DNA of 64,000 bases from Archilochus colubris (taxonomy: Eukaryota; Chordata; Aves; Apodiformes; Trochilidae): NCBI GenBank assembly GCA_023079485.1, contig CM041085.1, positions 29,931,121 through 29,995,120 on the forward strand. The letters run 5' to 3'. The notes beneath the pieces are model-generated. The model was not told where the DNA came from and made no database searches. It saw only the letters and a list, made by a program, of their open reading frames with translations. Numbering within the stretch: position 1 is the stretch's first letter; the number at the start of each line of letters is the position of its first letter. Position numbers and translations under genes: made by a program. Below, one piece after another: positions 43,871-56,288 of this stretch.

Positions 43871-46800
43871 GGCAGATCCTACGTCAGCCCATGATGGCCT
43901 TGGACAAGATGGGAACTTTTGCGTGAGTGTGCTAACAGTGACCACCAAAATGTGTCTTACTTATATAGCATATTGTCCTATGGCTTTGTATAGATTTATT
44001 TCAAAAGGATCCATGCAAAAGGCAAGCCTTCACCTGGCATTTCTGACAGGGTCTTGTTGCTGTATTATTTATAATTTTTTTCAAAAACCACTGTGCGAAC
44101 AGATGGCACTTGCAGTCTGACTGGTTGGGCAGGCAGGCTTTTATCTGTATGATTGCTGTAGAAGAGCACAACAATGCTGAACTAGCTGGGCTGCTGAGGA
44201 GGTGTCAGTGGTGACTAGGATTGGTTGGACTTGCTGGTCTGTTCATCCCTTTCTTTTGTCTCAAATAGGTAGTTAAAATATTCTGAATCGTACAAACTGA
44301 CTTTTCTCTAACTGTGAAAAGAAGCTTGTGTATGGTAGCTGGATATGCAATCCTTGGGAAGCTGCTTTCATGGTTTCCTGTTTATTGGTGGCATTTGACT
44401 GCATGGTGGAGCTATGTGGGTCTATCTGACTCGGCTCCCTGACAAACTTTTGAGGTGGCAGAAGGATATTTGTCCTCTATGGATGAATATGGGTATTCAT
44501 ACAAAGTGCAGACTGTCCAGTCATGCAAATAAATAAAAATCCATTCAAGGTAATGATGATGAAAAAGAACACGTATAAGTTGAACAGATCATCTTCTGTA
44601 GATCTACATACTAAAAAGGCTTGTAAAAGCTTTTTTATTTAGGCCCTGGTCCTGAAAGCATTTACCAGTATGTGAATACATTGATGTAGCACTGTGGACT
44701 TTTATAGGACTGCTTGAGTGTTTAATAGTCCGAAACCAGAGTAATTTTTTGTTAAATCTCCTTTATTTGAATGTGCTAGCATCTTTGGGCTGTAGTTGAA
44801 TGTATTTTGTATTTCATAGGCAGTGGAGGGTTATCCCAGAGGTGAATAGCTGCTAACTGGGAAGTTGCAAGCTGTGAGCACAGGTGCTGGAGCTGCTGCA
44901 GCCTTCTGTTTTGTTCCTGGCAGTAGGAAAAGGAAGGTTATTGTAGAGAAAGATATGTTTAACTTTCATGTTACAAGTTTCGTAAGAGTGAATACTTTCA
45001 AAACTGTGAGGCAATCAGAAACTACTCATGGTTCTTCATGTGTCTTATTTGAAGTCAACAGGGTGGCTGACTTTTGATGGGGCGTGTAGTATATTGTTCA
45101 ATATGTTCAGAATTCCGAGTGAAACTGCTTATAAAGAAGCACCTTTGGGCTTGCCATCAGGAAGGAAATTTAGAATGACTTGTTTGGCTTCACCCACAAG
45201 ATATAACAACCAAAGAAAAAGGGCTTTGGAGCTAAATGACTTTAATATGACTCTTGTAGACAAGACTGGATGTACTGGATTTTTAAAATTTTATTTTTAA
45301 GAAAGTAGATTCAAAGCATGTATATGCTAAATATTATGGCAATGAACATAAGAAGTTTATAATTCTCCTTTTTCATACACTGAAGATCTGTCAGCTGTGG
45401 TATCTCAGTAGACACTGAGCAGGAGAATGATGCTTATTCCTGCATCATCATTGCTGTTGAACTGATGTGTGAAAGGCCTGATGTGCCTTTAGGGAACAGT
45501 CTCATGCTTTATCATGTACATTATCAGAATACACAATTGAACTGATTCCATACCAGTGAAAAATAATATATATTGAATCACAGTGGAAACCTGGATGCAA
45601 TCACTAAGAGAAGAACTTGAAGGATAAGTTTCTTCTTCAGCTTTTCTATGTATAGCAAACACCACAAGGGTAAGCACACACTGTTCAGTGTAAATACACT
45701 TAAAATGTGTTTTGTAGGCACATATTTTCAATATGTTGTCATGATCAGAAACACATGTACACTCCGAAAATTTATGTGAAGCATGCAGAGCCCTTGTCCA
45801 TGCACGTAAGTTAAAAGATATACGTGGTATATGTGTGTAAATATTTAGCTGGAGGAACAGCCACATGAGAACTACTTCAGAGCAATCCCCAAGTCAGGAA
45901 GCCACAAATTATAGGTCTGAAATTTACCACACTGTCATGTCTACATAAATAAAACCAACTGGAAAGATAGGAGGAAGGAAAAATGCATTAACAAACAGCA
46001 TTAGATTAGAGAAGAGGAAAAATGCTAAACTCTTTTCTTGGTTCTAATCAGAAGTCAGGACGATTATTACAGGCAGGAGCTAGCAGACTTTAGCTAAACA
46101 GCCTCTCATCTCTGAGTTGGAGTCTTGATTTTTATTTACGTGTATGCATGCAATCAGGGCTTTACACATAATCATTATTTTGATAGAAGCAAAGAGGAGG
46201 CATGGTTGGATTAGTTCTTCCCCTTTCCAGGAACATTGCCATCATTTTACTCCCTCTTTATCTTTGCCAGGTCTTTGGGTTGGGATGATGTCATCTTCTT
46301 TATCTACCATGACAAGGCCTTGATCCTGACCACGGGTGTTGGCTCTTTCATGAATGTTGAATTGGGAAGCAGCCATGGGAAACCTGAATTGCTATTGCAG
46401 ACAGCAATACTTCAGTTAGAGTAAATACAACTGATACTTGTAAAACCACTGAGACAACTGCTAGTTGTCACAAGGCCTTATACAGGCATTAGAACATTAG
46501 CCCTCTTCCAGTTGTCCCACCCTTAATCTACAGCAGAGCAAACTCCCAGAGCTTCTCTCCCCAATTAGTTGTCACATTTGTAACTAAAGCTAGGGTGCAG
46601 CTGGGCTGCTGGAGGCTTGGAAAAAGTAGCTGCCAGATCTGGGTGTTCCTGTAGCTGGAGGGAGGGCAGCAGGTAAAATACCTACTCAAAAATTTGAGGA
46701 GCAGGAAAAGGGGATGTCGGTAGTTCTGAAGGGAGAAAGGATACCAACCCTGCATGTTTGTCTGGACTTGTCTTTTCCATCTGTCTCTCTGAAGAGAATC

Positions 46801-49800
46801 ACTGAGCAGAGATGTAATTATCTCTGATCTGGATCATAGACACATGGCAGAGAAAGTCAGACACTCATCTTGCCTCCTGGTCAGGTCTGGGAGGTTTGTA
46901 GCATGACTGGCAAGAATGTAGCAAGGATCCCTGCTCTTTCTCATGCAGACTTCTTGCATCTTTGCCCACACCCTCTGCTTCGCTGCCTTGGAGGATTTAA
47001 AGGAAGAGGAGGAAAAGGGAAACCATTATGTAAGTTGGAAAAACTCCCTTATCTAGCAATATATGATAGTTTTAAGGGGCGAGGGGAGAAAGCATTATTT
47101 ATTTCTTTTTTTAAAGAGCCTGTTGTGAAACTAGAATTAAACCCACCGGTTCAGGTCAGTCACCTGTCTTCTATGGAAAGGAAATATGAGGAGTTTATTT
47201 TGTAAATGCCTGGACTCTAAGGGATTGTTTAGAAAGTTGAATTCTATCCTTAAGCCCTGCTGTCAGAGATCATAATAAGCAAATGCTGCTTATAACCTTA
47301 AGCAAAGGGATTGTCAAGAATGTGTTGGCACTGTTACATGGAAGCTCCTGGGAACTGGAGGGAGCACCAGGTAGCACCTGGACCAAGGATGCTTCTTTGG
47401 GATGGTACTTTCTGTTCTCACACCAAGAGCTTACTTCAATGTCAGTGTAGCTATGGCATTGTTTCTAGCTTTATTAATTTAAAATCATGAGTGTCTGGCC
47501 AACAATTAGTATAGTCTTTGTATCTTTTTAGTTCATCTGGTTGAAAGGTTTACTGCTTCTGTTAATGAGGTAAATTGATTGTGATTGGCATCTAATAATA
47601 TTTACAACTTGTTTTGGGTGGTACCTGGTGGCTGCAGTCCCCACAGTGAAGGAGCTGAAGTTCCTTTATTGTTTAGTGGATTGATGTCTCCTCTTCACAA
47701 AGCTTCTGCCTTCAGCTGTCACTTTCCTGAAGTGACCTGGAGAATGGAGACAGAAATAAGCCAAGTTTACCCAGCACTGCAAAGCAAACGTGGAAATGGA
47801 AAGCCCTGGAATTGTAAACTAGTGCTCTTCTACAAATGGACTTTCTTCCCTGCTGGCAATTTCTTAACTACTCGGTGTCTGTGCATCATTCCGAGGTACA
47901 TAGTAGTGATCCCTACCAGTTATTTAGTCCTTAGAATGACCTCTGCTTCCTGGAGTTCCTGTGCCTGCAGAGAATTTGTTGTATATTTCTCTCTTCAGAA
48001 TGACTGTCAATTTTCCATTAAGATTTTTAGTCATCTGTTTGGAGCAATTCCACTTTCATTTTGCAGTAACAGAAGTGGTCAAGGCCAAACTCTTATTTCT
48101 GTCTCATTTTCCTGGATTAGAACGCTTACAGTTCTCCTTCCTGAAGAAGAGGGGAGGAAATGGTTTGAGCTGTGATACAGAATACTTGTGTAAAAAGAGT
48201 CTCAAGATTTGTGATTTGCAATGTTCCTCTGCCTGCTCCCTTGGTGTATGTATAGAGCATGATCTCGCTGGGGACAGGATACACGTATTGTTGTCACAAC
48301 AGCAGAAGGCTGAGTAGACAGATGCTGGAGGATAAGTATCTGCTGGGTTGTAATAATTGAAACAAAGTTGTTATCTGCTACAGATTTTGGTCTTCTCTGA
48401 TATGTCTTCTCTGACATATCTGGTACTTCTTTCATAATACCTTCCCATATATTTCCTCAAAGCTTGTTGGGTGTATATAATGTTCTTTTTGGGTTTTCCT
48501 GAATGTGACAGGGCAAGATTGGGAAAGGACATGTAAGTATTTAATGTGACTACCATTCATGGGATTAAAAATTTATGACTAGTGCTTTACTGAATACTTT
48601 GTATACCTGTCATACCTAGCATTATATACAACTGAAGGTTGCTCCAGCATAACCAGCTTCTCTTGTTCGATTAGGAGGAACTGTTGGACTCATGGACAGA
48701 AACAAGATGTCTTTTTAGATTCCTCATCTCTGAGCTTGAGCCTCTTACTGAAATCTGAGCTCTCCAAAGCGTCAGCGCTCCCTGCAAGCAAAGTCCCTGC
48801 TTCCCTCTTTACTGGAGGAGGGCACTCCACCAGCTGTCACCTTTTGCTCTTTAAACTCGTGTTTCCAGCTGCAGCACAGTGGCTGGACCAGGAAATTTGC
48901 TGCTGCTGTAGATCTTTCATGGCCCAAGGAGTAAGTAATAGTTAAACACTCCATGGCTGGTAGAGGTTGGGTCATGCACCAGTTCAAATTTTTGATGTAA
49001 GGTTGGGCTATAGAGAAGTCTTGAACTGCTGCAGTTGAGTGTTTCTGGCAGACAGCCTGAGGGATGGGATAGAAGGTTTCTGTAAATACACTGCTGTACA
49101 AATGCATGCTTAACCTGTGCAACCATATGCAGTACTAACTAAGTAGCTTTGCATGGCAAGAGAGGTGAACAACTCTTCTGCATATGGCTGATGCATGGTG
49201 CAGAGCCTGGCCTCAGCCCTCTTCTGTCAGGTGTCACAATATACTGCCTTTTCCTGCCTGGTGTCACCACCAGTCCCAGAGCAGGAAGCAGCAAAAGCCT
49301 CCTAAATCCTCCTTGGCTTACAGGAGCTGCAGAGGGAGCAGTGTCCCAAGCCCTGGTTTAAGGATGAATTTGTTGTTTTCTATTATTATTATTTATTATT
49401 AATATTCCAGCTTTCTGAGAAAGCAAACAACAGCATGTAATCTACAGAGATTTTCCTTCTCACGTCAGGCAAAATTTCTCAATAGTAAAGATTTCATATT
49501 TTTAGTAGGATGTGCTTAATAAGAAGAAAGAAAACATCCTGGCTAATTTTTTTATTCCAGATGTCTGTAACAAAGTGCTTAGGGGAAATATCAAGGATAG
49601 CATTGCATTTCTTATCTTCATTAGCTTGAACAAGTGTAACTCTGTTATTGCTGATACTAGAAGTTACTCCTTCCTGAGAGAATTAATAAGCCAACCCTTA
49701 AAACAAAAGTCTTCAGATGAGCCTGAGCAATGCACAACAGTCTGACATAAGATTTAAGAACCACTTTTCAGTAGGAGCCATAGTGACTTCAAATTTGACA

Positions 49801-49840
49801 TCAGTCTGGTAGTTGAGAAACAAAATAAGGTAACTTAAAT
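43871..49840. other. Non-coding stretch
   Basis: No recognised gene. The longest open frame in the window (196 codons, 47585-48175) lies here with a second overlapping 118-codon frame, but neither resembles a known family nor has splice context. Confidence 0.55.
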
Positions 49841-51300
49841 GTGGACCTAAATGTTAGGAAAGTGTGTGCTAAGAGAAAAGTAGCTAAAATGATAAATTGT
49901 TTGAAATGTTATCAAGACTATTTAAACATGGCATTACCAGAAACTAAGAGTAAATGTTTATCACTTGTCAAGGAAGATTTAAAATGTACCAATGATAAAT
50001 TGAAAAGTAGTAATATATATAAACAGAGAATTCCAAGAATGTATCCAAAATAAAAAGGCATTTTTTTAATTAATAGAAATCTCATCCAATAAAGTGAAAT
50101 GGAAAAGACTAGGTTCTGGTAAATAGTTGTTAGTCTACTTGGATTACTAGTTGCTTAAGTAATAAAAAAAGGGGGACAAACCAAAATACTTTCAGATCAT
50201 TAGAAATAGAAACTAGGAAAATATTTTGATACTTTCTGAGTTGTAAAAAAAATACAAAAATCTGACAAGACCATAATAAATAGTGTTAAATGAGTCTTTG
50301 TACCAAATATTTCTAGAGGACAGCCTTTTTGTGTGAAAGAAATCAAAGGAACCATCCCAAACATAAATGTCACAAGGATACCTTCTACATTTTTTAAGTA
50401 AGAAAGACTGATAGATTATCAGCCTTTGGCAACTGTCAGTGTTGATGCAGAATTCTAAAGCAACTGGAAAAAGAAAGCTTTAAGTTATATACTGTGGTAT
50501 GTAATTTGTTGGCTGAACTAGTTACAGGTTACCAAATTAATAGAAACTTCAAAATTAATAACCAGCTGAATTCACAAGTACAAAATAAGAGTAATCTTAA
50601 CGTTGGGGTTTTTGGGGTGAAGATGACAAACCCAGAGTTGTTTAGATAAGTGACCAAACCCAAACTAAAGGTGAATCTAATTGATAGAGGACATGGTGCC
50701 ATGGGTGGGTTGATTCAGACCATAAGTGCACTACTGAAGCAGATATCCCGACTATCCCTCACTTACCTTGCTGTAGTTCATGCAGTACTCTGATCTAATT
50801 TTGTAATTATACAAAATTAATATAATATTAAATCACATATGCTCCAGGAGTGCACTACTGATCAGCCCATGAGACTTGACTACGACTGGTCTCTTGCAGT
50901 ATTTGTGTGCATGTTGGCACCACCTCTTTTACTCTACAAATCTGTTGTTATTGGCCCATTGCACTATTTGCTTAAGTACACATTAGTGCAGTGGGCTTGG
51001 ATTTCCAGAAATCTTTTGGCTGGGCTATTGCCAAATTCTTGTGTCATCTAGATAGCTACAGGTCTTCTGTGGGCTAACAGCTAATTAAAAGATGGGAAGT
51101 GAAGGTCAGAAAAAATATACAGAAAAGCAGAACTAGGGTTTCAGAACACTGGGGTTTTTCAGCTTGCAAAAGAGGATTGAAAGGTAATGTGGTAAAGGTC
51201 TGCCAGAAACCTTTTCCATGACTGGCACAGAGATGGTTACAAAGTGGCAATGAACACTCACTTTATCATAGAAAAACTAATTTGCCACAAAAGACCTAAC
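49841..51300 (+). mobile_element. Ancient CR1/L3-like LINE remnant
   Basis: Starts with GGACCTAAATGTTAGGAAAG and a Lys-rich open stretch (AKRKVAKMINCLKCYQDYLN) of the kind found in old CR1/L3 ORF2. Near the end, GTTTTTCAGCTTGCAAAAGA and GGATTGAAAGGTAATGTGG match the CR1 'TTCAGCCTGGAAAAGAGGAG' block. Heavily decayed; intermediate parts are not clear, so it may be two fragments. Confidence 0.4.
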
Positions 51301-53920
51301 AAATGAAAACCCAACCAAACCTTACTGTAAATTCAGGCAAAAAGGAAGTACTTTTTCTTGTACGACACAAACTGTGGGTGTTGGTGTGTATTTGGTTTTC
51401 CTGAAAGTATAAATGGATTTAAAAAACAAGAAGAAAAGTTTATGGGAGGAGAAGATGCATGGAAGCTGCCCCAATTTTCATTCAGGATGTGGCCAGACTG
51501 TAAAATGGCAGACGTCCCCATGGATGCCTTCCATTACAGTGCTTCTATTCCTGCCTTTCATTTTGGTATTTCAGCTATTGTTAAAGATAGGGTCTGAGAT
51601 TACCGTGACTCTGACCCAGTCCAGAGCATAAAAAAAAATAAAAAAAATATATATATATATATAAAAGAAAATCCATTTTAATTTATTTTTCAACCTGATG
51701 CGAGTAATTCAGGTGGGGCAGAGGAGGTCTGAACCCTGCTTTGTAGTGTCAGGGGACGGTGGATGACCACTGAGTCACGCTGGCTGTGAGGTGGAGAGCA
51801 GCAGAAGGGCCTCTCCTTTGCTTCGTTCCCAGTAGGTCAAACTTTGCTATCATGGGAGCCTACTTAAAGACTGGCCCATTCTGGTAGAAAAGGAAAACAG
51901 ATTACTGCTAGTTGTTGATGAGTTTGAAAGTTAGAGTTGGTGATACAATCGATAACATTTTCTCTTTAATCAAGGAACATTTGGATGGCTTTTCATAAAA
52001 CTGGTTAAGCAATTGCTCATGATGATAAAGCAGAAATCAGCAATGACATCCTCAGTATGCCTGCATGGGAGATTTTCTACACTTCTGAACAGAATTGGTG
52101 TCATTTGCTATGTAAAACTGTAGTTAGAAGTGTCACACATGTTCTTAGAGTTTTGTTTGGTTTTGTTTAATCCAGGTACTACCTAATCCTAACACTTTCA
52201 GGTTCCTCATCTATACAATGGGTTTAAGTGAGCTGTCTTTCTTAAGATGTTTGGAGAGTTCCAGACTTAAGTTTTTACTAAGGTGAAGTGCACTGTTAAG
52301 GCACATAGGAACCTCAAAGAAAAATGACTTGGTAAAAAAGGAACAGTGACTCTCAACTACATTTCTTGAAGCCTAATACATAGGTACTAGCATAGGAGCT
52401 GTCAAAGAGAGGTTTTTAACCACTAGACCACAATGACTCAAATGTTTAATGAGATGTATCACAAAATTCTTCAATTCCCTTCCCTCACTTTGTTGTGACT
52501 GACAGTTGATCAAGAAGAAAATAAGCTGGGGGCATGAAGGAAGGGTAAAAATCATAGCTGGGCAGAAGGAGTGATTGTTTAGCATCCTTTACCTTCCTCA
52601 TCCTGGCTGCAGTGCTGGGGATGAACGTTGTGGGGGAGGAAGAGAGAAAGAGGAAGTAACAACCGTGGAGGCTTTGCAACCTCAGCAGAAAACACTGATG
52701 AGAAATGACAAGCAGCTGAGGCTGGTGCTCTTCCTGCTGAACATGGCAGTGTTGTGACATGACCCCTTTTGCTCTCCTTGGAGGTGTGTTTTCTTCTCAG
52801 CAGTCAGCTTTCCTCAGCACAAAGGAAAAAAGCTTCCAGGGAAGTTGATTCGAGGAAACTAAGTTAATCCAAATGAATACAGACTATGCATGTACACCTA
52901 ATGATAGTATCATTTGAAGAGGCACTACTTGACAAACAGATGTGCAAACAAAAAGATCATGGTATATCAGCCTTTCCAGTCTTTTTTACCAATGTTTCAA
53001 AACCTGATCTTCTGCAAGTTAAGGTCTTTTGAAGGCAGTAATTAGGCTCTGCATTTCAGATGGCTTTCTTGTGACAGTGTTTGATGTTAAATGCAGTGCA
53101 TGCTACCCTAAGGAATGATTGAATTAGAAACATTTTCAGTGACTTCATTTTTTATTGATAAATTGTTGAATTTGAAGATAGGAGTCAATGACTGCGTTGA
53201 CTTTTTTGTCTTTTTATCTTACACCTTACCCTTTTTTTGGTTTCTTTGCAAGCAATTAGATGGGCTGTGTTTAGGAAGCTTAGAGCACAACTCTGGAGTT
53301 ATTTCACAAAATAAATTTGAAATGTGTGAAAATAAAGTTGTTGTGGTTTTTGTTCCCCCTCCAGTATATTTTCACTTTTAAATCTTTTATTTTTGAAGAA
53401 ATATATTAGTTTTTTCCTTTTTAATTTTGCTTTTGCAAAATGACCTCAAACAGAATAGGTATGGCTGAAAGGGAATACAGAAAAATGTGTCTTGTTGGTT
53501 TATCTTTCCTATTAAATAATTCTTTTTCTTCTCAAGCAAAAGGTTATATCCAGCAACTTCTCTCTTTTCTCAAATGATTTTAAAAATATGAAATAGTTGT
53601 CTTATTCCTTTTTCTGTCTGTGAAAAAACATACTTTAAAAACTAAGTCTGGATGACTTGGCAGAGCAACTGAAATATATGAACGAAGTAGAAGGATGTGT
53701 TGACTTGGAGAGAAAAGAAAACTTCTAAAGGAACATATTTTTGAAAGTGTGCAATGTCTGTTCATTACTGTATCCCTGGCCGTGACATTTTGTGGTTGAA
53801 ATCTAGCACAGATTTTTACAAACCTGAGCAAATACACAAGTTCTTCTGCACTTGTATTTGTATTCATAGATATATTGCTTTTTGAAAACTACTAGTTAGA
53901 GGGAGGTTTGGATCTAACAG
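51301..53920. other. Non-coding stretch
   Basis: No recognised gene. Contains an A-rich then AT dinucleotide repeat at about 51630-51664. Confidence 0.6.
51630..51664. repeat. A-rich / (AT)n microsatellite
   Basis: A-rich run followed by about eight AT units. Confidence 0.9.
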
Positions 53921-54410
53921 GGAATCACAGGCTTATTGTACCGACCAGGCTGGATGGAAGCTCCAGAACTCTCAGTCCAGCCTCCTACTCACATCAGGCG
54001 CAGCTGTGAGCTCAGACCAACTCGCTCAGGGCTTTATCTTGTTGAGTCTTGAAACTCTCCAAGGACAGAGACTGCACAACGTCTCTGGGTCAGTGGTCCC
54101 ACTGTCTTCATGAGGGGAGAGGTTTTCTTTGTATTCAGTCTGGGCCTCTGCCTTTTGTGTCTCAGCCTTTTGCCACAGAGAAGAACCTACCTCCATCATC
54201 TTTCTGATATTGGTTCCATCCCCTCTTAAGTGGTGGAAGGCTGGTGTTAGATGGCTCCTGGAGTTGTCCCTCCTACAAGCTGACAATGTCTCCATCCCTC
54301 AGCTTCTTATTGCAGTACAAATGCTCCAGCTCCAAGCATTCTGGTGTTCCCTGCTGGGTTTTCTTATACTGTGAGGGGGGTGTCCCAAACTGAATATAGT
54401 AATTAGATGT
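53921..54410 (-). mobile_element. CR1 LINE fragment, minus strand
   Basis: Begins GGAATCACAGGCTTATTGTA, a decayed reverse-complement CR1 end, and continues with CCAGGCTGGATGGAAGCTCC, GAGTCTTGAAACTCTCCAAG, GACAGAGACTGCACAACGTC, CTCCCTGCTGGGTT-like text and TGTCCCAAACTGAATATAG, all typical of inverted CR1. Confidence 0.82.
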
Positions 54411-56235
54411 GGTTCAGACAAAGCAAAAGGGAATAATTACATCCCTTGATCTCTTGGCTATGCTCGCATCAATACAACACAGGATGCAAACTCACCATAC
54501 TTCCAGTATATCTGGAACTCTGACTTTCTGTCACAGGATTACTGATGAAAATTTCATTGTTAGTATTTGCAATGGGGAGGTGTTGCAAGTTCTCTGGCAG
54601 ATCAATATATTTTGAATGTATACACCCATGACAAGCAGCAGCAGTGTTAATATGACAGAAACTGTTGATCAGTTTTTATCAGAGATGAAAGGAAAGTAGT
54701 GGTATAAGGTTGTGCAAGAAGTATCTTTGAAGCAAAGAATGGGATTTAGTATTGTGTATACAAGTTAAACTCCTTGATTAGTATACTGCTGCAATAAAAC
54801 CAGTGTATAATGTTTAACTTTGGCAACTGTTTGTTTTCAAGACATTCGGAAATTTCTGGTCATTTAAAAGATGCTTTTCTTTTCTGATAATTCTTTCATC
54901 ATGAAGATAGCTAATATACTTCCCTCCTGTGAAGCATTTAATCTCAGAAACTCCAAATACTCTAGACGTGTTAATTTGCAATTTTTCATAATGTTCCTCC
55001 ATGTAGGTAATTACTCTGTGCCTCCCTTAAAAGTGTGGAAGTAAAGCTGTGGAAGTGGTCAGTTCAAAGTCCAGTGTGAGCTGGGACTGGAGCCTCCAAC
55101 TGCTCATTCCCTGCTCAAAGGCTGCCAGTCCCATGTTGTCCATCAGCATTTTATTCTCAGTCTTACACTGGTATTTAGCGAAATGGTAGAGGTAAAACCA
55201 CAGCTGATTTAATCTCCTTTGGTTTTGCAAATAATACTTCTATGAGGTTGATTTCATGTGAGAAAGGTAGAAATACAAAACTGAAGTGATGTGTATAAAA
55301 CCCCACCATACTCTCAACGCTGGAGTGTTCAAGGGCTGGTTAGTGCTTTCAGTTCAAGTTCACTTCATTACGTGAAACAAGTTGAAACAGAAATAATCCT
55401 CACAGAGGAAGCTGGAACATCTTTATCACTTAGAAAGAAAACTTTATGCTAGTGGGAGTGTTGCTTTCAATCATAAATGTTATGAGCCAGCAGCAACTGG
55501 TTTGCATGTAACAGATGGGTATGGCAAATGTGAATCATATTGGTTGACAGAGACTCATCTCATCCTATTTGTGGTCTCCTCAGCCTGTGGCAGCAGTAAT
55601 GTAACCAATAGGATTTGTTTGTTAGTGGTGTATAATCTGCTTTCAGTGCCTTTTTCATACCTTTTGGTACATTCAGTGGTTACTATTTTGGCTGAATAGG
55701 CAAAGGAAGGCTCAAATAATACCTTACTTTCCAATCTGGTAAGGAACAAACACGGAGCATTTTTGAATAAAAAAGTTGCAGTGCCTAATGAGATTCCATT
55801 CTCAGCAAATAAGCTGCAAACTGAGTCACTTTTTCTGATTCATGGGACAACTGCTGCTAAGCTCAAGGAGAAAATACAGAAGCTATATCTTGAATTTGCA
55901 ACCAGGCAGATGTATTCTCCCCTACACAATGACCAGATCAAAAAGATTTGAAACCTGTATAGGAACCAAATGAAAAATAATTTTACCTGCCTGCTTTCCC
56001 CATGCCATACTCTTCTGATCTCTAAGAGCTGCCCTCATGTTCCTGGTACATACAATTTTTGGTTATTGTTTCCTTAGTCCTTTGATTCCTCATAAGAGGT
56101 TGCCAGATAATGGCAATTGTGAATTCCTAAATTTTTGTGGTTTTCCTCACCTTGAGGTTTCTTGTGTCCTCGTAGCCATGTTGGCAAGCTGTCAAGGATT
56201 TGGAAGTTCTTTTGAAAATCTCTCTTCTGCTTCTG
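54411..56235. other. Non-coding stretch
   Basis: No recognised gene or repeat. A 62-codon plus ORF at 55763-55951 looks fairly protein-like (FLIHGTTAAKLKEKIQKLYL) but has no splice context and no family I know. Confidence 0.55.
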
Positions 56236-56239
56236 CTTC

Positions 56240-56288
56240 TATCTCTGAGATCCCTTCCAACCCAGCCAATTCTATGATTCTATGATTC
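56240..56288 (+). mobile_element. CR1 LINE 3' tail, plus strand
   Basis: ATCTCTGAGATCCCTTCCAA, CCCAGCCAATTCTATGATTC and TATGATTC: the CR1 end with two intact octamers. Only about 50 bases long. Confidence 0.9.

Noticed and set aside
55763..55951. 62-codon plus ORF with helical-looking sequence
   Set aside because: Suggestive composition only; no acceptor, donor or known family, and too short to support.
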